DNA of 33,669 nt from a bacterium. GTDB taxonomy: Bacteria > Blakebacterota > Blakebacteria > Blakebacterales > Blakebacteraceae. The notes below the pieces were generated by a model. It was not told the DNA's origin. It saw nothing but the letters and a program-made list of their open reading frames with translations, and ran no database searches. The DNA lies in assembly GCA_025774615.1 (NCBI GenBank), contig JALGVQ010000032.1, forward strand, positions 1-33,669. Reading direction: 5' to 3'. Position numbers and translations under genes: made by a program. This document shows, in pieces, positions 7,830 through 16,175 of the stretch. How positions within the stretch are numbered: the first letter of the stretch is position 1; every line of letters begins with the position of its first letter.

Positions 7830-8653
7830 ATCAGAACATCTGGGTGATCAGCAGGCAGGAGTTCACTCTCAACCGGAGAAATCGGTGGGTAGTCTCCTTT
7901 GCGGTACTCTTTGCCATCCTGACCCTGCTCATCGCCTGGTTCGGCATGATCACATCCGGCTACACCGGATTTCAGGATTTCATCAGAACATCGGCCAGTA
8001 TCATCAACCTGGGGGGATTCCTGATCCCCCTGTTCGCGCTCCTGCTCGGGGTATTCAGTTTTCTGACGAACCCGGAATACCTCGAACTGCTGACGACTCA
8101 GCCAGTACCGAGGTCCCAGGTGTTGCTCGGGAGATATCTCGGACTGGTGATGACCGTGCTGGGAGCTTCGATCCTCGGTTTCGGTCTTCCCGGTATTGTG
8201 ATCGCCCTGGTGATCGGGGTCGAGGGCGCACTCAGTTACCTTCTGGTGATCTGCTATTCATTCCTGCTTGCGATAGCATTCACTGGTCTTTCGGTTCTCA
8301 TCTCGCTCCTCTCAGGACGCCGACAGATTGCCCTCGGTATTGCCCTCGCGGTATGGATCTTCTACGAATTGCTCTATGGCATCCTGATACTCGGTACGAC
8401 GCTCTACCTTTCACCCGCTACCCTGAAAGTGGTCCTGTCGCTCGGCCTGCTCGGTAATCCGATCGATATCGCACGGGTACTCTCTCTGCTCCAGGTGGGA
8501 GGACCGCATCTCTTTGGCCCTGCGGGAGCTACTCTGATCAAGATGACCGGCTCCTCCTTCCTTGCCTCGGTGATCGGGCTGGCGGGTCTCCTGATCTGGG
8601 TGGTGGTGCCGGTACTCATCTCCATCAGGGTATTCAATAAACAGGATCTCTGA
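7826..8653 (+). CDS. nosY: NosY, ABC-2 type permease of the NosFY system
   Basis: This 275-residue protein has about six hydrophobic segments and the ABC-2 permease layout. A cytoplasmic N-terminus (ISRQEFTLNRRNRW) precedes the first helix, and a paired set of helices surrounds the segment GVFSFLTNPEYLELLTTQPV, which matches the NosY motif where P-R-x-x-LLGRYLG follows. It pairs with NosF as the membrane channel, presumably exporting a sulfur species needed for CuZ. The GTG at 7826 overlaps the nosL stop (GTGA). It ends the recognisable nos cluster, and no nosR or nosX is seen downstream, which is usual for clade II. Confidence 0.93.
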   Translation: MNQNIWVISRQEFTLNRRNRWVVSFAVLFAILTLLIAWFGMITSGYTGFQDFIRTSASIINLGGFLIPLFALLLGVFSFLTNPEYLELLTTQPVPRSQVLLGRYLGLVMTVLGASILGFGLPGIVIALVIGVEGALSYLLVICYSFLLAIAFTGLSVLISLLSGRRQIALGIALAVWIFYELLYGILILGTTLYLSPATLKVVLSLGLLGNPIDIARVLSLLQVGGPHLFGPAGATLIKMTGSSFLASVIGLAGLLIWVVVPVLISIRVFNKQDL

Positions 8654-8659
8654 TCGGTT

Positions 8660-8703
8660 CGACTTTTAAGGCTCTGAATACTATCGTTAAAGTCGCCGAT
8701 AGT
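8660..8703 (+). promoter_or_regulatory. Two mutually exclusive hairpins in the leader of the deiodinase-like gene
   Basis: CGACTTT (8660-8666) can pair with AAAGTCG (8689-8695), and ACTATCG (8680-8686) can pair with CGATAGT (8697-8703). The two 7-bp stems interlock, so only one can form at a time. This is the design expected for an RNA switch or attenuator, or the sites may be overlapping protein operators. No T-run follows the second stem. The region lies between the end of nosY and the start of the selenoprotein gene. Confidence 0.4.
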
Positions 8704-8730
8704 TACTATCAACACGAGGTATGCAACTGC

Positions 8731-9498
8731 ATGAAGTTATTGGCAACGAATCTGCTGCTTCTTGGATTTCTTGCAGTTTCGGTTCCTGGATGCGGTGAGA
8801 AGACCACCAGTCCCGACGAGATGGAAGATCCGCAGGGAACAACCCTGACCCTTTTGCCCGAATCCTCTCTGACTCCGGGATGTGTCAACTGGCCTGCTGA
8901 GAACTTTTCATTGAGCAACAGGGCGGGCCAGCTGTCAACAGGTGTGGAGACGGGTGACACAGCAATCGAATTCACACTAAAGGATATCGAGGGCACAAGC
9001 TATTCCCTCTCCTCCCTGCTTGAGACAAAACCTGTTTTACTGGTGTTCGGGTCTTATACGTGACCGCCATACAGGTTCAGGGTTCCTGAGCTTCTCGATC
9101 TGGCAAGCAAGGCTTTCGACGACACCAGTACGTTCGCTGATAACGTTCACTTCGTACACATATACATTTTAGAGCCGCACCCGAAGAGCCCCGATCTGAG
9201 TCCGTACAGCGCTACTGTTTCTGAAAGCGGCTACAGCACAAAGTACCAGCCGGTGACGTATGAAAACCGCGTCACTCATGCCACGGATATGGCCGGGTAT
9301 CTGAACAATACGCAACTTATGCTGGTCGATGACATGGATCCTCTCGAGCGGAACAATCCGATGTGGTGCACGTACGGACCCGCTCCCAACAGCGGCTACC
9401 TGTTAAGCATGACGGGGAAAGTGATAGTATCGCAGAAATGGCTGGACGTATCTGCTATGGAGAATGCCATCAACGAACTCATTGCCGGAACCCGTTGA
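8731..9498 (+). CDS. Deiodinase-like thioredoxin-fold selenoprotein, lipoprotein (UGA at 9061-9063 read as selenocysteine)
   Basis: The frame from ATG 8731 meets TGA at 9061, but the same frame continues open to TGA 9496-9498. Read through, it gives 255 residues with Sec at position 111. The N-terminus is a lipoprotein signal (VPGC, Cys21). Residues 81-110 are a thioredoxin-like strand-loop (FTLKDIEGTSYSLSSLL, PVLLVFGSYT), and the Sec motif reads FGSYTUPPYR. Iodothyronine deiodinases have FGSxTUPP at their catalytic Sec, and the following YILEPHP (145-151) matches the family's conserved E-x-HP segment. Established deiodinases remove iodine from aromatic substrates. In bacteria the substrate is unknown, and a peroxiredoxin-like or dehalogenating reductase role is possible. 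A SECIS-like hairpin follows the UGA. A premature stop or sequencing error is the alternative, made unlikely by motif and hairpin. Confidence 0.87.
9073..9093 (+). promoter_or_regulatory. Bacterial SECIS-like hairpin of the deiodinase-like gene
   Basis: AGGTTCAGG (9073-9081) pairs with CCTGAGCTT (9085-9093) as a 9-bp stem with two G-U wobbles, closing a GUU loop (9082-9084). The loop G lies 19 nt after the UGA, inside the 16-37 nt range and with a G at the loop start, as known for bacterial SECIS elements bound by SelB. It lies within the coding region, as bacterial SECIS elements do. Confidence 0.8.
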
Positions 9499-9567
9499 AG
9501 TACGTTGTATATGAGCTACTGACCTGATCAGAGCTTGTTATTCTAAGGGCGACCAGCCCGCCATTTT

Positions 9568-10917
9568 CTAACGCAGCTCCAGGTCTTTCAAGAGCCGATT
9601 CAGCGAGGAACGATGCATGCCGAGCATGTCGGCCGCGCGGGTCTGATTTCCGTCACATGCCTCGAGTGTCTGTCCGACCATCCATTTCTTGTAGAGTTCC
9701 AATGCTTCGGTCAGCGGTGTTCCGAGCGGGATCCCGCCGCTGCCCGTCATGTCATCCGATCGAGATCCGACAGGGATATCGGATGGCCGGATCACTCCGT
9801 CGGGGGAGAGGACGAGCGCGCGTTCCAGGACGTTCCGCACCTCGCGGATGTTTCCGGGCCAGTCGTATCCGTGGATCCGGTCCCAGACCTCTGCGGGCAG
9901 ATCCTGGAACGGTCGACCGAGTTCGGTGCAGAGGCGCTGAAGGTGATGATCGACGATTGCGTGAATATCATCCGTCCGATCTCTGAGTGGCGGGAGATGG
10001 AGGGTCACCACATTGAGACGATGGAAGAGGTCGGAGCGGAACCTGCCTTCCGATACCTCCTCCTCGAGGTCCCGGTTGGTAGCGGTGATGGTCCTGACAT
10101 CGCTTGTCCGAGTGACCGTTGAACCGACCCGCTGGAATTCCCCGTATTCCATGACCCTCAGGAGTTTTGCCTGGATAGACACAGGGAGCTCTCCCACTTC
10201 ATCGAGGAAGAGCGTAGCGCCGTCGGCCTCTTCGATCATCCCCCGCTTGGCTGAGAAGGCACCAGTGAAGGCGCCCTTCTCATGTCCGAAGAGGTCCGAT
10301 TCGAGCAGGGTCTCGCTGAGCGTAGCGCAGTTGACAACGATGAACGGCTTCTGAGCGCGATCCCCACCGTTCCAGATCGCTCTGGCAGCCAGTTCCTTTC
10401 CTGTCCCGGTCTCTCCTGTCAGAAGCACGGTTGCACTGGTCGCGGACACCCGTTCCAGATTCTCCATGAATGCCATCATGGTCGGAGCTTCGCCTCCCAC
10501 GATCGTGAACTCCGCTATCTGTCTGCTCCGATTTCGGCTGACCTCCTGTTCCAGAACCTTCTTTTCGACAACACGATCCAGGAGCAGCAGAAGATGGTCG
10601 GGATCGGGGGGCTTGGTGAGAAAGTCGCTCGCGCCGGCCTTCATCGCCCGGACCGCGGCATCGATATCGCCCTGTCCGGAGAGGATAACTACCGGGAGGT
10701 CCGGTTCCAGGAACCGGGCTTCCTCGAGGACTTCCTGCCCACTCTTCCCGGGCATCATGAGGTCAAGAAGCGCCACGCGGGGGGGGCGTTCCTCGATCGC
10801 GCGGATCGCCGCGACACCATCTCCGACCTCTTCGACCTCCCATCCAGCGGATGAAAGGAGTGAGGCGAGCAGTTCCCGCATCTCCGCGTCGTCTTCAGCT
10901 ATCAGTATCTTTTTCAT
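9568..10917 (-). CDS. Sigma-54-dependent response regulator, NtrC family
   Basis: This 449-residue regulator has a receiver domain (1-120) with acidic residues D9/D10, phospho-acceptor D52 and K102. The AAA+ domain carries Walker A GETGTGKE (168-175), the sigma-54 contact motif GAFTGA (215-220) and Walker B LFLDE (236-240). The C-terminal Fis-type helix-turn-helix is at about 415-447 (NQTRAADMLGMHRSSLNRLL). It therefore activates sigma-54 promoters after phosphorylation. It overlaps the 3' end of the upstream sensor kinase gene by 23 bases, so the kinase is its expected partner. Its target genes are not evident: I saw no convincing GG-N10-GC promoter in the intergenic regions here. Confidence 0.95.
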   Translation of the reverse strand: MKKILIAEDDAEMRELLASLLSSAGWEVEEVGDGVAAIRAIEERPPRVALLDLMMPGKSGQEVLEEARFLEPDLPVVILSGQGDIDAAVRAMKAGASDFLTKPPDPDHLLLLLDRVVEKKVLEQEVSRNRSRQIAEFTIVGGEAPTMMAFMENLERVSATSATVLLTGETGTGKELAARAIWNGGDRAQKPFIVVNCATLSETLLESDLFGHEKGAFTGAFSAKRGMIEEADGATLFLDEVGELPVSIQAKLLRVMEYGEFQRVGSTVTRTSDVRTITATNRDLEEEVSEGRFRSDLFHRLNVVTLHLPPLRDRTDDIHAIVDHHLQRLCTELGRPFQDLPAEVWDRIHGYDWPGNIREVRNVLERALVLSPDGVIRPSDIPVGSRSDDMTGSGGIPLGTPLTEALELYKKWMVGQTLEACDGNQTRAADMLGMHRSSLNRLLKDLELR

Positions 10918-13303
10918 CAGCAGTCCATGGCTGGAGAAGGATGGCGAAGGTTGTTCCCTGCGAAGAAGTCTCCCTCATTTCGATGGTCCCGTTCAGCAGG
11001 CGAACAAGCTGGTCAACCAGGTAGAGACCGAGCCCGAATCCGGAGGTTCTCTGCATGGTTCCCGATATCGTACCACGATCGAAGAGGTTATCCAATTTCT
11101 CATCGGGGATCCCCGGACCGTGGTCAGTGACCGTTACTATCCACCCGTCCTCATCCCTTTCGGCACCGATCCGGATGCTCATTCCCTGATCCGAGACCTT
11201 CAGCGCATTATCGACGAGGTTGCTGACAGCCTCCTGCAGAAGGATAGCGTCGGTGACTGCCACCGCGTCTTCCGGGACCGCGTTGTCGAGCACGACGTCG
11301 GCGTTGTCGGCCAGTAATGCATGTCTATCCAGGACGGTGGCCGCAAGTTCATGGAGCCGGCAGGGACTGATCTCGAGTTCAACCCTTCCAGCCTCGACGC
11401 GGGCGGCATGGAGGAGTCGCTCCACCATCTGTACCAGACGCTGTACGTTCCGTTTGATCCGTATAGCGTCTGTTCTGCTCTGCGTATCATCGACGCTCTC
11501 ACTCCGTTTCACCATCAGATCGGCACTCAACATGATCGCCGACAGGGGAGAACGAAGATCGTGACTCACCAGCGAGAGGAAATCATCCTTGAGCTGGTTG
11601 AGCGCCACAAGACGCTCGGTTTCGATTTTTTCTTCCAGAAGACTCCTTTGGAGCAGTTCCCTCTGCAGTGACGTTGAAGCGAGTCCGGCCAGTGAGTTGA
11701 GCAGTGCCCGATCGTAATCGTGGTATGCCATTCCCGATTTCTTGGGCCCGATCCACAATTCGAGACCATCGAGTTCGGGGAAGGGTATACTCATTTCCGG
11801 TACGGAATCCTCATCCGGTTCCTGCAGGTTCTCCCAGGAAGCGCCCCATATTCCACACGTGTCAACGATCCTGACCCAGAGCGGACTGAATGTTCGAAGA
11901 GTCACCTCGTGGAACAGGTGGATCACCGATTCACCGGTCAGCATCTCCCCGAGTTTCTCGTTGAATTCCCTGACCGTGCGACCGTAGCTGTATTTTGTAC
12001 GGAAAAAACGCCGGTCGATGAAACGCCAGTACCGCTTACGAAGTGGTTCATAGACCAGGCTGAACAACAGCGCGCAGATGGCTAATGCAGCGAAAGTCCC
12101 GGAAGTGACCGGGATGTTCGCGTCACGTTGAAGCGTATTCATCAAGTAGAGGAGAAGAGGAAGGAAGATGAGTCCAAACAGGAGGGACACGCCGAGAGTG
12201 GCGGGACCGTACATCAGTCCCTGCCTGATCGCCACGGAGATGTCCAGCAGCTGATGCCGGACCACCGCGACCACGAAGCAGACGATCATCAGCAGCATGA
12301 ATGAGACCGCCAGCCAGTTCGGTTGTGCCTCCTGCGAGCCGATCAACCGCGGCAGGTAGACAAGGATGAGCGGTGGAACGGCACCGAGAGAGATCCCGAT
12401 CAGTACCCACCGCACCCTGTTCCTGATGGCCCAGTCATTCGATGCGCGGTATACACTGATCAATCCGAACAAAAGGATCACGATACTGGCGGTGAGCGCC
12501 CACCAGAGCACATGCTGGCATGTTTTGACAAGCGTGAGTCCGGCCTGTGAATCACGATATATGTAGAGCAGGCTCCCTGCGGCGGTACCGGTGCCGATCA
12601 GACCGGCGATGTACCAGGCCGCGGTGCGAATCCATGACCGCTTCTTCCAGAATACCGACTCTGTGGGAAATCGTGATCCGAATGAGAGTATGGCTGGTGA
12701 GAGCAGTGGGAAAATGAAAGACCAGAGCAGACCGGGAACCAGGACTCCGATACCAGCGGGCAGGGGAGCGCCGAATTCATCAAGTGCGATCGATGCTCCA
12801 ACTACAGCGAGTCCAACAGCAAGTGGTATCGCAGCAGGGTGCTGACCGCGTTCGCGGATCAGGAGACCGGCCAGAGCGAGAGCGAAAATGGCAATGAGTG
12901 AATAGACGACCATGCCGCCGGTGTCCGACCCCGATATGAGCGTTACCTGCTGGATGGCGGGATGTCCCGTAAGTGGTCCCTCGATCCCTTCGATCCGCAA
13001 CTCCACTGTGTGTTCTTTTCCACTGCCCGCCAGTGCCAGTCTGACCTCCCAGGGATTGTCGGCCGGGAATCCATTGACCTCTGTAAGAACAAGCCGTTCT
13101 GCGGTATCGGGCCAGGTGGCGGGGAGATGACTGCGGTTTTCTTGCTCGATCTCTTCGATCAGGAATAATGAGCCGGTACACTTCGCCTCAAATGGGAGGT
13201 CTGCCCGATAAAGAAACCGCACGAGTCCCAGAAGAGTGACGAGGACCATGACGGTCCAGGCGGACCAGAGAAAACGCCGGGAAAACGATCGGGTGAGATC
13301 CAC
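10895..13303 (-). CDS. Membrane sensor histidine kinase with PDZ-like periplasmic region and multi-TM module
   Basis: This 802-residue kinase starts at GTG 13303. After a first transmembrane helix (13-32), residues 40-120 form a periplasmic region resembling a PDZ fold (LTEVNGFPADNPWEVRLA, then HTVELRI). About eight further helices follow between 131 and 415, then a GAF-like region (about 440-550), a HisKA domain with phospho-acceptor H581 (SLVSHDLRSPLSAI), and a HATPase domain with N box NLVDNALKVS, G1 DHGPGIP and G2 GFGLGLYL. It phosphorylates the response regulator whose gene overlaps its 3' end. The large integral membrane sensor suggests a lipophilic or membrane-state signal, but the ligand is unknown. 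The gene pair converges on the deiodinase-like selenoprotein gene. Confidence 0.93.
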   Translation of the reverse strand: MDLTRSFSRRFLWSAWTVMVLVTLLGLVRFLYRADLPFEAKCTGSLFLIEEIEQENRSHLPATWPDTAERLVLTEVNGFPADNPWEVRLALAGSGKEHTVELRIEGIEGPLTGHPAIQQVTLISGSDTGGMVVYSLIAIFALALAGLLIRERGQHPAAIPLAVGLAVVGASIALDEFGAPLPAGIGVLVPGLLWSFIFPLLSPAILSFGSRFPTESVFWKKRSWIRTAAWYIAGLIGTGTAAGSLLYIYRDSQAGLTLVKTCQHVLWWALTASIVILLFGLISVYRASNDWAIRNRVRWVLIGISLGAVPPLILVYLPRLIGSQEAQPNWLAVSFMLLMIVCFVVAVVRHQLLDISVAIRQGLMYGPATLGVSLLFGLIFLPLLLYLMNTLQRDANIPVTSGTFAALAICALLFSLVYEPLRKRYWRFIDRRFFRTKYSYGRTVREFNEKLGEMLTGESVIHLFHEVTLRTFSPLWVRIVDTCGIWGASWENLQEPDEDSVPEMSIPFPELDGLELWIGPKKSGMAYHDYDRALLNSLAGLASTSLQRELLQRSLLEEKIETERLVALNQLKDDFLSLVSHDLRSPLSAIMLSADLMVKRSESVDDTQSRTDAIRIKRNVQRLVQMVERLLHAARVEAGRVELEISPCRLHELAATVLDRHALLADNADVVLDNAVPEDAVAVTDAILLQEAVSNLVDNALKVSDQGMSIRIGAERDEDGWIVTVTDHGPGIPDEKLDNLFDRGTISGTMQRTSGFGLGLYLVDQLVRLLNGTIEMRETSSQGTTFAILLQPWTADEKDTDS

Positions 13304-13508
13304 GATACCGTTCCCTGTCTTCAGGTGTTCTGTGCCTGCTCGAGTAGAATATCAGAGGTGATAGTACAGAGTGATATCATCCCTGCGGGTTCCCGCGCAA
13401 CCTGCTCGTGTGGGAGGGTGGATACCATAGCCTTCCACGTGACCTGATGGTACACTTGGCACTTCCTCGGACCACGCCAGGAGAATCTGACCCGCGATCG
13501 GAGACACC

Positions 13509-16160
13509 ATGATTGTTTGCGCAAGAATCCTTCGTCTGCTTGCCGTAACCATGATCCTCACACTTTGTGGGTCTCTCTCGGGAGTTCGAGCACAGGTCAC
13601 CCCGCCTGAGGAGTTCCTCGGTTATCCCGTCGGGGCCGATTACCGGCTCACTACCTATGAGACCGCGATCTCATATTTCGAGCTGATCGCCGGGCAATCT
13701 GTCCGGATGGTGATCCGGGAGATGGGGCCGACCGAGATGGGACGGACGATGAAGTACGCCCTCATCTCCTCGGAGGAGAATATTGCCGATCTCGATCGAT
13801 TCCGTGAGATCGCCGAGCGGTTGAGCCTGGGCAGGGGAGTGTCTCCGGAAGAGGCCGGCCGTCTCGCCGATGAGGGAAGGGCGATCGGCTGGATCGATGT
13901 GGGGCTCCACGCGAGTGAGTGCGCGCCTACCGAACACGCGATACAGCTCGCCTACGACCTCATAACCGACGAGGATCGGATGACACGTCGAATCCGCGAA
14001 AATGTCATCACCCTGCTGATCTTCGCCAATCCTGACGGTATGACCATGCTGGCGGAGTGGTACATGGAACACCAGGGAGAGCAGTGGGAGGGCCGTATGC
14101 CGTGGCTCTACAGCAAGTATGTCGGTCACGACAACAACCGCGATTCCTACAACGTCACCCAGGAGGAGACCCGGAATATATCCCGACTCCAGAACCACGA
14201 GTGGTTCCCGAACGTCGTATACAACCACCACCAGACCGCGCCCTTCCCGACCCGCATCTGGATCCCGCCCTATGGTGAACCGACCAACCCGAACAAGCCT
14301 GCCCAGGTGATCAGGTGGGAAAACCTGATCGGGGCTGCCATGGGGATGGCGTTCGAGGTCAACGATCAGCCGGGGGCGATCTCACGCATCTCTTTCGATG
14401 CCTGGTATCCGGGGTATATGACCCAGATCGCCACCACTCACAACATCCCATCCATCCTGACCGAGACCGCGCTCTACCGGCTGGCCACTCCCCACGAATA
14501 TTCAGAGGATGATGTGACAAGGGCCTCGCGTGGGGGAGGTGGATATGCTGGATTCACCAGTTCAGCCTTCTACACTTCACCCTGGAAGGGCGGCTGGTGG
14601 CGGATAGGGGACGCGGTCCAGTACTGTCTCACCGCATCCAAAGCGGTGCTCGATGTCTGCTCCCGCTACAGTCGGGAGATGCTGTTGAGCAAGTACTCCA
14701 TGGCTGTCGGCAACATCGACCGGTTTGCCGCCGAGGCTCCCTTTGGCTGGATCATCCCTCGCGAACAGCGTGATCCGACAACAACCGCCCGGATGCTCGA
14801 CAAGCTGATGCTGCTCGGCGTGGAAGTGTATGAATCCGATCAGGTGATACGCGCAGCCGGTGTGGAATATCCGGCCGGGAGTATCGTCATCCCCACCAGC
14901 CAACCCTTCGGTGCATTCGTCAAGACGATGATGGAACGGCAGGAATATCCCGATCTGCGACAGAAGACCCACCTCTGGCAGGGGCTCCCCGGCAGAGTGG
15001 ATGTGAGTGAGGCCGATCCGCTCCGGCCGTACGATGTGGCCGGCTGGACCCTCCCGCTGCAGATGGGGATCTCGTGTGTCGAACTGGACACACCTCCCTC
15101 AACCGGCATGACGAGAGTGACCGAAGTGCCCTGGCCTGAAGGGATCGTGACCGGCAGGCGGGGGGATTACATCTTCCCCGCATCAGACAACAACAGCTTC
15201 ATTGCGGTGAACCGGATACTGGCAGCCGGCGGCAGGGTGGAACGAGCGACCGGACCGTTCGAACTCGATGGAGGGATCTGGCCCGCCGGTACCTTCGTGG
15301 CCTCAGGTGTCGGATCCGACGTGATGCTTGAGATATCGACGGGCACACATGTGGCGATGGTCAGAGCAAATACCTCGACTGAGACCGTTCGTCTGGAACC
15401 GCTGAGACTGGGACATTACGCGCCCTGGTCGGGCAGCATGGATGAAGGGTGGATGCGGTGGATCCTGGATGAGTACGAGTTCCCCTATGAACGGTTGCGG
15501 AACGCTGACATCCTGGCTGGAGATCTCATCAAGCGGTTCAACGTCATCTCCTTTGCCGCGATCGGAGGCAGGACGATCCTGCAGGGGAACCGGGAGGGTT
15601 CGACACTGCCGGAGTACGTGGGAGGCATCGGTGAAGAGGGGATCGAACATCTGCGGGAATTCGTCCGCAGGGGCGGGACGATCATCTGCAACGGGAGTTC
15701 ATCCACCTTCATCATCGACCAGTTCGATCTCCCCATCAGGAACATCAACCGCGAACTGTCAGAGGCGGGTTTCTACTCTGCCGGCTCCCTCATGGAGATG
15801 TCCTATCCAGAGGGTCCTGTTCCGATAACCAGGGGCATGGAGGATCATGGTGTCGCCTTCTGGTCACGCGGTCAGATCTTCGAACTCGATGCTGAGCGAG
15901 CCGGTGATCCTCTTTTCAGCCGGACGCGTCCTGTCGCGTGGTTCACGACCGCTGAGAGCAGGTCTCCCTATGGCACGGAATCTTTGTTGAGCGGGTACGC
16001 GGAGAACGTGGATCAGGCCCGGGGGAAAGCGACCGTCATGCATGTCGAATACGGGGAGGGTGATATCGTCCTCTTCGGGTTCAATTTCCACAACCGGGCG
16101 CAGTCGTACTCGACTTTCAAACTCTATTTCAACTCACTCTACCTTGAGTACAACAGATAG
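13509..16160 (+). CDS. Secreted M14-family zinc carboxypeptidase-like protein
   Basis: This 883-residue protein has a Sec signal peptide ending near GVRAQ (residue 29). The M14 fold occupies about residues 40-340. Zinc ligands are H134 and E137 (LHASE) and a histidine in YNHHQT (240/241). The substrate Arg/Asn region is NNRD (209-212), and the catalytic Glu is E319 (SILTETAL). The remaining 500 residues hold a mostly beta region with a class-I-glutamine-amidotransferase-like segment near the C-terminus (RRGGTIICNGSSSTF), a layout I know from large bacterial M14 proteins. It would trim peptides outside the inner membrane. GGAG at 13500-13503 supports ATG 13509. A divergent kinase gene starts 205 bases upstream, and an ATP-grasp-like gene follows after 15 bases. 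Confidence 0.9.
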   Translation: MIVCARILRLLAVTMILTLCGSLSGVRAQVTPPEEFLGYPVGADYRLTTYETAISYFELIAGQSVRMVIREMGPTEMGRTMKYALISSEENIADLDRFREIAERLSLGRGVSPEEAGRLADEGRAIGWIDVGLHASECAPTEHAIQLAYDLITDEDRMTRRIRENVITLLIFANPDGMTMLAEWYMEHQGEQWEGRMPWLYSKYVGHDNNRDSYNVTQEETRNISRLQNHEWFPNVVYNHHQTAPFPTRIWIPPYGEPTNPNKPAQVIRWENLIGAAMGMAFEVNDQPGAISRISFDAWYPGYMTQIATTHNIPSILTETALYRLATPHEYSEDDVTRASRGGGGYAGFTSSAFYTSPWKGGWWRIGDAVQYCLTASKAVLDVCSRYSREMLLSKYSMAVGNIDRFAAEAPFGWIIPREQRDPTTTARMLDKLMLLGVEVYESDQVIRAAGVEYPAGSIVIPTSQPFGAFVKTMMERQEYPDLRQKTHLWQGLPGRVDVSEADPLRPYDVAGWTLPLQMGISCVELDTPPSTGMTRVTEVPWPEGIVTGRRGDYIFPASDNNSFIAVNRILAAGGRVERATGPFELDGGIWPAGTFVASGVGSDVMLEISTGTHVAMVRANTSTETVRLEPLRLGHYAPWSGSMDEGWMRWILDEYEFPYERLRNADILAGDLIKRFNVISFAAIGGRTILQGNREGSTLPEYVGGIGEEGIEHLREFVRRGGTIICNGSSSTFIIDQFDLPIRNINRELSEAGFYSAGSLMEMSYPEGPVPITRGMEDHGVAFWSRGQIFELDAERAGDPLFSRTRPVAWFTTAESRSPYGTESLLSGYAENVDQARGKATVMHVEYGEGDIVLFGFNFHNRAQSYSTFKLYFNSLYLEYNR

Positions 16161-16175
16161 AAGGATCGTGAGCCC

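Noticed and set aside
7813-8457. 214-residue plus-strand frame overlapping nosY
   Set aside because: It is out-of-frame shadow of nosY, rich in Pro, Arg and Asp with no domain signature.
9061-9063. TGA as a simple nonsense mutation or sequencing error in a pseudogene
   Set aside because: The flanking motif is exactly that of Sec-containing deiodinases, the rest of the frame is intact, and a second gene in the window shows the same UGA plus hairpin design.
9253-9498. Separate 81-residue gene starting at ATG 9253
   Set aside because: It is in frame with the upstream reading frame across a single UGA, has no ribosome binding site, and completes the thioredoxin-like fold, so it is the C-terminus of the selenoprotein.
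9548-9570. GGGC-GACCA-GCCC hairpin between the selenoprotein and regulator genes as a terminator
   Set aside because: The stem is four base pairs and the following T-stretch is short, so support is too weak.
10466-11317. 283-residue plus-strand frame opposite the kinase/regulator genes
   Set aside because: Low-complexity Ser/Arg-rich antisense translation of two well-supported genes.
13457-13475. TTGGCAC near 13458 as a sigma-54 promoter for the M14 gene
   Set aside because: The matching GC element at the right spacing is missing.
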